A stretch of 64,000 nucleotides of DNA from Robiginitomaculum_A sp036478535. Lineage in GTDB: Bacteria > Pseudomonadota > Alphaproteobacteria > Caulobacterales > Maricaulaceae. The notes beneath the pieces are model-generated. The model searched no databases and was not told the origin of the DNA. It saw only the letters and a list, made by a program, of their open reading frames with translations. Positions 60,955-64,000 of this stretch are shown in pieces (positions within the stretch are counted from its first letter, which is position 1; each line of letters starts with the position of its first letter). Position numbers and translations under genes: made by a program. The stretch spans positions 2,046,001-2,110,000 of the forward strand of contig OZ245059.1 of the NCBI GenBank assembly GCA_965224735.1, in the 5' to 3' direction.

Positions 60955-61938
60955 CTAGAACTTGAAATTTATCATTTTACGCATAATTATGATCCCTAAT
61001 ATCATCATCACTGCGCCAATTATTAAATTTCTTTGCCCCATAGGTTCGGTGTACAAAGGCATCATATAATCTGGTGTTGTCATGGTCACAAGACCCATAA
61101 CAATAATAGGCAGTGCACCGATAATCATGGCCGACATTTTAGCCTCTTGCGCAAGAGCTTTTATTTTTTCACGCAAAAGCTTACGCCCGCGCAGAACTTT
61201 GGATAAATTATCCAAGCTCTCACCTAAATTACCACCTGTTGTTCGTTGAATACTCAGCACCGTTCCAAAGAAGTTTACTTCTGACAACGGCATACGACCA
61301 TACATACGTTCGATACAGGTCTCAAGCGGAACGCCAACGCTTTCCGTTTCGATAAGTCTTTGGAACTCCCCTTTAATCGGTTCAGGAGATTCATGAGCAA
61401 TAATTTTCAAGCAATCACCAAGTGGCAAACCCGTTCGTACACCGCGGACAATAATATCCATAGAATCCGCAAAGTGAGCTGTAAATTTTTTTTGCCGACG
61501 AGCAATAGAAAAATTGAGAATAAAGCGTGGCAATCCAAAACCCACCGCGAACCCTATACCTAGAGCAATAAGAGGTTTAAGCCCAAGAATAAGTGGCACG
61601 CCGCCAACAAGCAACCCGATAACGCAAGAAATTATTATAAACTGTTGAGAACTCGCTTTCCAATTAGCTTGAATTAATTTTGAGGAAAGTGACTTAACTT
61701 TCTTGCTACGTGTTTTTTTATTTTTCTCTAAATCATCTAGAGAATCCTCAATGAATTTCCGGCGACCACCCCCGTCCTCAACTTTCATAAAAGAAAAGAT
61801 AGACCTCTTGGCTTTAGTGCCACCAGCCACCACATTTAACCGCTTTGAGGTAGGCTTTTTATCCGTATCCAAAATCAAGTAACCAATAATCATTAAAGCG
61901 GCGACACCTGCTATTGTAATAATTATGCTGGGTTCCAT
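60955..61938 (-). CDS. tadB: Tad pilus inner-membrane platform protein TadB
   Basis: A 327-residue F-domain protein with membrane helices near residues 5-22, 100-140 and 270-320. Conserved TadB segments are FADSMDIIVRGVRTGLPLGDCL, VGVPLETCIERMYGRMPLSEVNFFG and RTTGGNLGESLDNLSKVLRGR. It starts two bases downstream of the cpaF stop codon. Confidence 0.92.
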   Translation of the reverse strand: MEPSIIITIAGVAALMIIGYLILDTDKKPTSKRLNVVAGGTKAKRSIFSFMKVEDGGGRRKFIEDSLDDLEKNKKTRSKKVKSLSSKLIQANWKASSQQFIIISCVIGLLVGGVPLILGLKPLIALGIGFAVGFGLPRFILNFSIARRQKKFTAHFADSMDIIVRGVRTGLPLGDCLKIIAHESPEPIKGEFQRLIETESVGVPLETCIERMYGRMPLSEVNFFGTVLSIQRTTGGNLGESLDNLSKVLRGRKLLREKIKALAQEAKMSAMIIGALPIIVMGLVTMTTPDYMMPLYTEPMGQRNLIIGAVMMILGIIIMRKMINFKF

Positions 61939-61940
61939 AT

Positions 61941-63359
61941 CTAGGCTCCTGCCTCATCCAAGGCCTGAGCCAAATCTTTTTCAAGGTTAAAATAACGCGC
62001 CCGATCCCAAAAGGCAGGACGAGCAATACCAGTTGCTTCATGTTTGCCAATAATATTGCCATCAGCATCTTCACCATCCATTTCATAAAGCATGAGATCT
62101 TGCGTAACAATCACATCACCCTCCATGCCAAGCACTTCGCTGATATGGGTGATGCGGCGCGAACCATCGCGGAGGCGGGCTGCCTGAACGATAACATCAA
62201 TAGATCCTGAAATCATCTCGCGAATAGTCTTAGCAGGTAAACTAAACCCGCCCATTGTGATCATACTTTCAAGACGAGAGAGCGCCTCACGGGGTGAGTT
62301 GGCATGCAGAGTTCCCATTGATCCGTCATGGCCTGTGTTCATAGCTTGCAATAAGTCAAAAGCTTCAGGCCCCCGCACCTCACCAACGATAATCCGCTCA
62401 GGACGCATCCGTAGACAGTTTCGCACCAAATCAGACATGGTGATTTTGCCTTTACCCTCAAGGTTAGGCGGGCGCGTTTCAAGGCGCACCACATGGGGCT
62501 GTTGTAACTGAAGCTCCGCAGCATCTTCACACGTAATAATACGCTCATCAGGATGGATATAAGCAGTTAAGCAGTTAAGCAAAGTTGTCTTACCTGAACC
62601 TGTACCGCCAGAAATAACCACATTACACTGGCAGGCTCCGACGATTGCTAAAACCTTTGCCCCCGCTGGCGAAATGGATTTGAAATCAACAAGATCGTCT
62701 AAAGTAAGTTTGTCTTTTTTAAATTTTCGAATTGTTAGCGTAGGTCCATCAATCGCGAGGGGCGGCGCGATCACATTGACCCGCGAACCGTCAAGCAAGC
62801 GCGCATCACAAATTGGCGAACTTTCGTCAACACGGCGACCAACTTGACTCACAATACGTTGGCAAATATTCATTAATTGTTGATTGTCTCGGAACCGGAT
62901 ATTGGTTTTTTCCATCTTACCATTGGCTTCAATAAACACGTGCTTAGCGCCATTGACCATAATATCAGCAATATCATCTCGCATAAGAAGAGGCTCAAGC
63001 GGCCCATAACCTAAAATATCATCACAAATTTCTCTGATGAGTTTGTTTTGCTCCGCAATAGAAAGACGAACATTTCTGATGGCGATAATTTCATCAACAA
63101 TCGTGCGAATTTCCTCGCGCGCACTATCAGGATCCATGCCTGCAAGAGCAGAAATGTCAATCGTTTCAAACAAAGCATTAAAAATTGTGGCCTTAGTTTC
63201 ATAATAGGCATCTGTTTGCTCTGCATGGCGCGTGGAACCAGGATTTGGGTTTGACACAGACACTTTTTCTCGCTCAGGGACGTTGTCCTTTTCTACTGGT
63301 GCCTCAACCACAACCTTAGGCTTTGTAACCGCGTTACCACTATCCCGTTTTCCGAACAT
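61941..63359 (-). CDS. cpaF: Tad pilus assembly ATPase CpaF (TadA)
   Basis: The secretion ATPase that powers Flp pilus assembly, 472 residues. The N-terminal domain (LIREICDDILGYGPLEPLL, DIMVNGAKHVFIE) precedes the ATPase with Walker A SGGTGSGKTTLLN, ITCEDAAELQL, the Asp box and VGEVRGPEAFDLLQAMNTGH. It is typical of CpaF, with the N-terminal acidic linker (EAPVEKDNVPEREK). Confidence 0.96.
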   Translation of the reverse strand: MFGKRDSGNAVTKPKVVVEAPVEKDNVPEREKVSVSNPNPGSTRHAEQTDAYYETKATIFNALFETIDISALAGMDPDSAREEIRTIVDEIIAIRNVRLSIAEQNKLIREICDDILGYGPLEPLLMRDDIADIMVNGAKHVFIEANGKMEKTNIRFRDNQQLMNICQRIVSQVGRRVDESSPICDARLLDGSRVNVIAPPLAIDGPTLTIRKFKKDKLTLDDLVDFKSISPAGAKVLAIVGACQCNVVISGGTGSGKTTLLNCLTAYIHPDERIITCEDAAELQLQQPHVVRLETRPPNLEGKGKITMSDLVRNCLRMRPERIIVGEVRGPEAFDLLQAMNTGHDGSMGTLHANSPREALSRLESMITMGGFSLPAKTIREMISGSIDVIVQAARLRDGSRRITHISEVLGMEGDVIVTQDLMLYEMDGEDADGNIIGKHEATGIARPAFWDRARYFNLEKDLAQALDEAGA

Positions 63360-63364
63360 CTATT

Positions 63365-64000
63365 TTATTTCCGCTTCTTTAATTTTGCAAACAAAGAGAT
63401 TGATTGATTGTTTCCCCTTATTTTTTTAGAGGACTTATCTTTTGACTGAACGAACTTTCCGAGCCCTTTACCCTTTTTCTTCGTTGTGACCATGGATGGA
63501 AAATCGCCAGTACGCAAACGATGCGCCAAATACATAATACCTTCAAATGCGGCTTGCGCGCCACTAACATCACTGAGCATTTTCCCGTCATTGGATGCTT
63601 TTGTAAATACAGCAGGATCGTAACCGATAACAACAGCAGGTTTGAGACCAACAGCGGCTACAAAATCTTTCTCAGGAATTTCCGCGACTTTCGGAACACC
63701 CATTTTATTGAGAATGAGGAGGGGCTCGACATCATTTGGTCGTGCGGTTTTTAAGTAGTCAACAAGGTTTTTCGTATTTCTTAAATTCGCCAAATCAGGC
63801 GTTGCAGTAATAACAATTTCATCAGAACTTTTTAGAATTTGTGATGACCAATCCGTCCAAATATGCGGTATATCCAAAATGGCAAGAGGGGATAAAGAAC
63901 GCACACCAGCAACTAAAGCTTCATACGCTTCAGGCAGCGTAGTCGGCGTAGTCCCCAAAGTTGCTGCCGCTGGCAATATTGTCAATTTTTCAGAATGCCT
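63365..64000 (-). CDS. cpaE: Pilus assembly protein CpaE/TadZ, C-terminal part (cut by window edge)
   Basis: The frame is open to the right edge, so the protein is incomplete at its N-terminus. The visible 211 residues are the latter half of a MinD/ParA-like ATPase: LAILDIPHIWTDWSSQILKSS, DEIVITATPDLANLRNTKNLVD, LILNKMGVPKV, and the C-terminal Lys-rich tail. CpaE/TadZ places the Tad machine in the cell. The Walker A motif lies beyond the window. Confidence 0.88.
   Translation of the reverse strand, partial: RHSEKLTILPAAATLGTTPTTLPEAYEALVAGVRSLSPLAILDIPHIWTDWSSQILKSSDEIVITATPDLANLRNTKNLVDYLKTARPNDVEPLLILNKMGVPKVAEIPEKDFVAAVGLKPAVVIGYDPAVFTKASNDGKMLSDVSGAQAAFEGIMYLAHRLRTGDFPSMVTTKKKGKGLGKFVQSKDKSSKKIRGNNQSISLFAKLKKRK

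Overview
The window reads as chromosomal DNA of a Gram-negative alphaproteobacterium of moderate to low GC. Evidence for the group: the neighbourhoods sspB/fumC/DUF4169/RHH and thyA-folA-hflK-hflC-DUF2065-degP/serB/miaA, an alphaproteobacterial-type SspB, UbiK, a NdufAF7-like methyltransferase, a tad/cpa pilus operon, and a fused acetylglutamate kinase/N-acetyltransferase gene of the kind known from Maricaulis, Parvularcula and Xanthomonas. A Maricaulales-like marine bacterium would fit, but that placement is inference.

Layout. 1-5400 is an accessory, decaying stretch beside a tRNA-Pro. It holds an IS3 end, a LysE remnant, a glyoxalase-type gene broken by one stop codon, a membrane-protein remnant, an AT-rich Eco47II-type restriction-modification pair with a candidate operator, a dead DDE transposase and ten perfect copies of a 10-bp repeat. 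5564-11435 is a soeABC-like sulfite dehydrogenase operon followed by an Mrp-type ATPase. 11578-18067 holds a sterol-desaturase-like enzyme behind a Fur-like box, a lipoprotein of unknown function, ubiK, and lgt, a NdufAF7-like gene, pgeF and prs. 18119-22187 is a minus-strand operon of two SDRs, an ACAD10/11-type kinase, a small protein and an ACAD10/11-type dehydrogenase, which suggests 4-hydroxyacyl-CoA catabolism. 22506-24792 encodes a BON/OmpA protein and a membrane protein with two DUF2853 domains; a single-domain DUF2853 gene lies at 28420.

25064-27776 is RHH, DUF4169, fumC and sspB, with a repeated hairpin on both sides of fumC. 28956-31264 pairs an N-acetylglutamate synthase whose kinase domain has lost its motifs with a cytosolic-type M14 carboxypeptidase. 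31302-38398 is thyA, folA, hflKC, DUF2065 and degP, then serB and miaA. 38479-44872 is a VTT-domain protein and the cell-elongation operon mreBCD-mrdA-rodA. 45039-50243 holds a chimeric DUF924 remnant, a fatty acyl-CoA synthetase with a terminator in its leader, and cysD-cysNC. 50251-58228 holds an orphan DUF2793 protein, the histidine-degradation genes hutIHU and divergent hutG, and an M17 aminopeptidase. 58352-64000 is a TadD-like lipoprotein and the convergent tad genes tadC, tadB, cpaF and a cpaE cut by the window edge.

Most of the window is housekeeping. The parts that most deserve follow-up are the DUF2853/OmpA pair, the split ACAD10/11 operon, the pseudokinase N-acetylglutamate synthase, the restriction-modification island with its operator and the adjacent array of sites matching its predicted target, the covarying hairpin pair around fumC, and the cluster of CtrA-like half-sites in front of the TadD-like gene.
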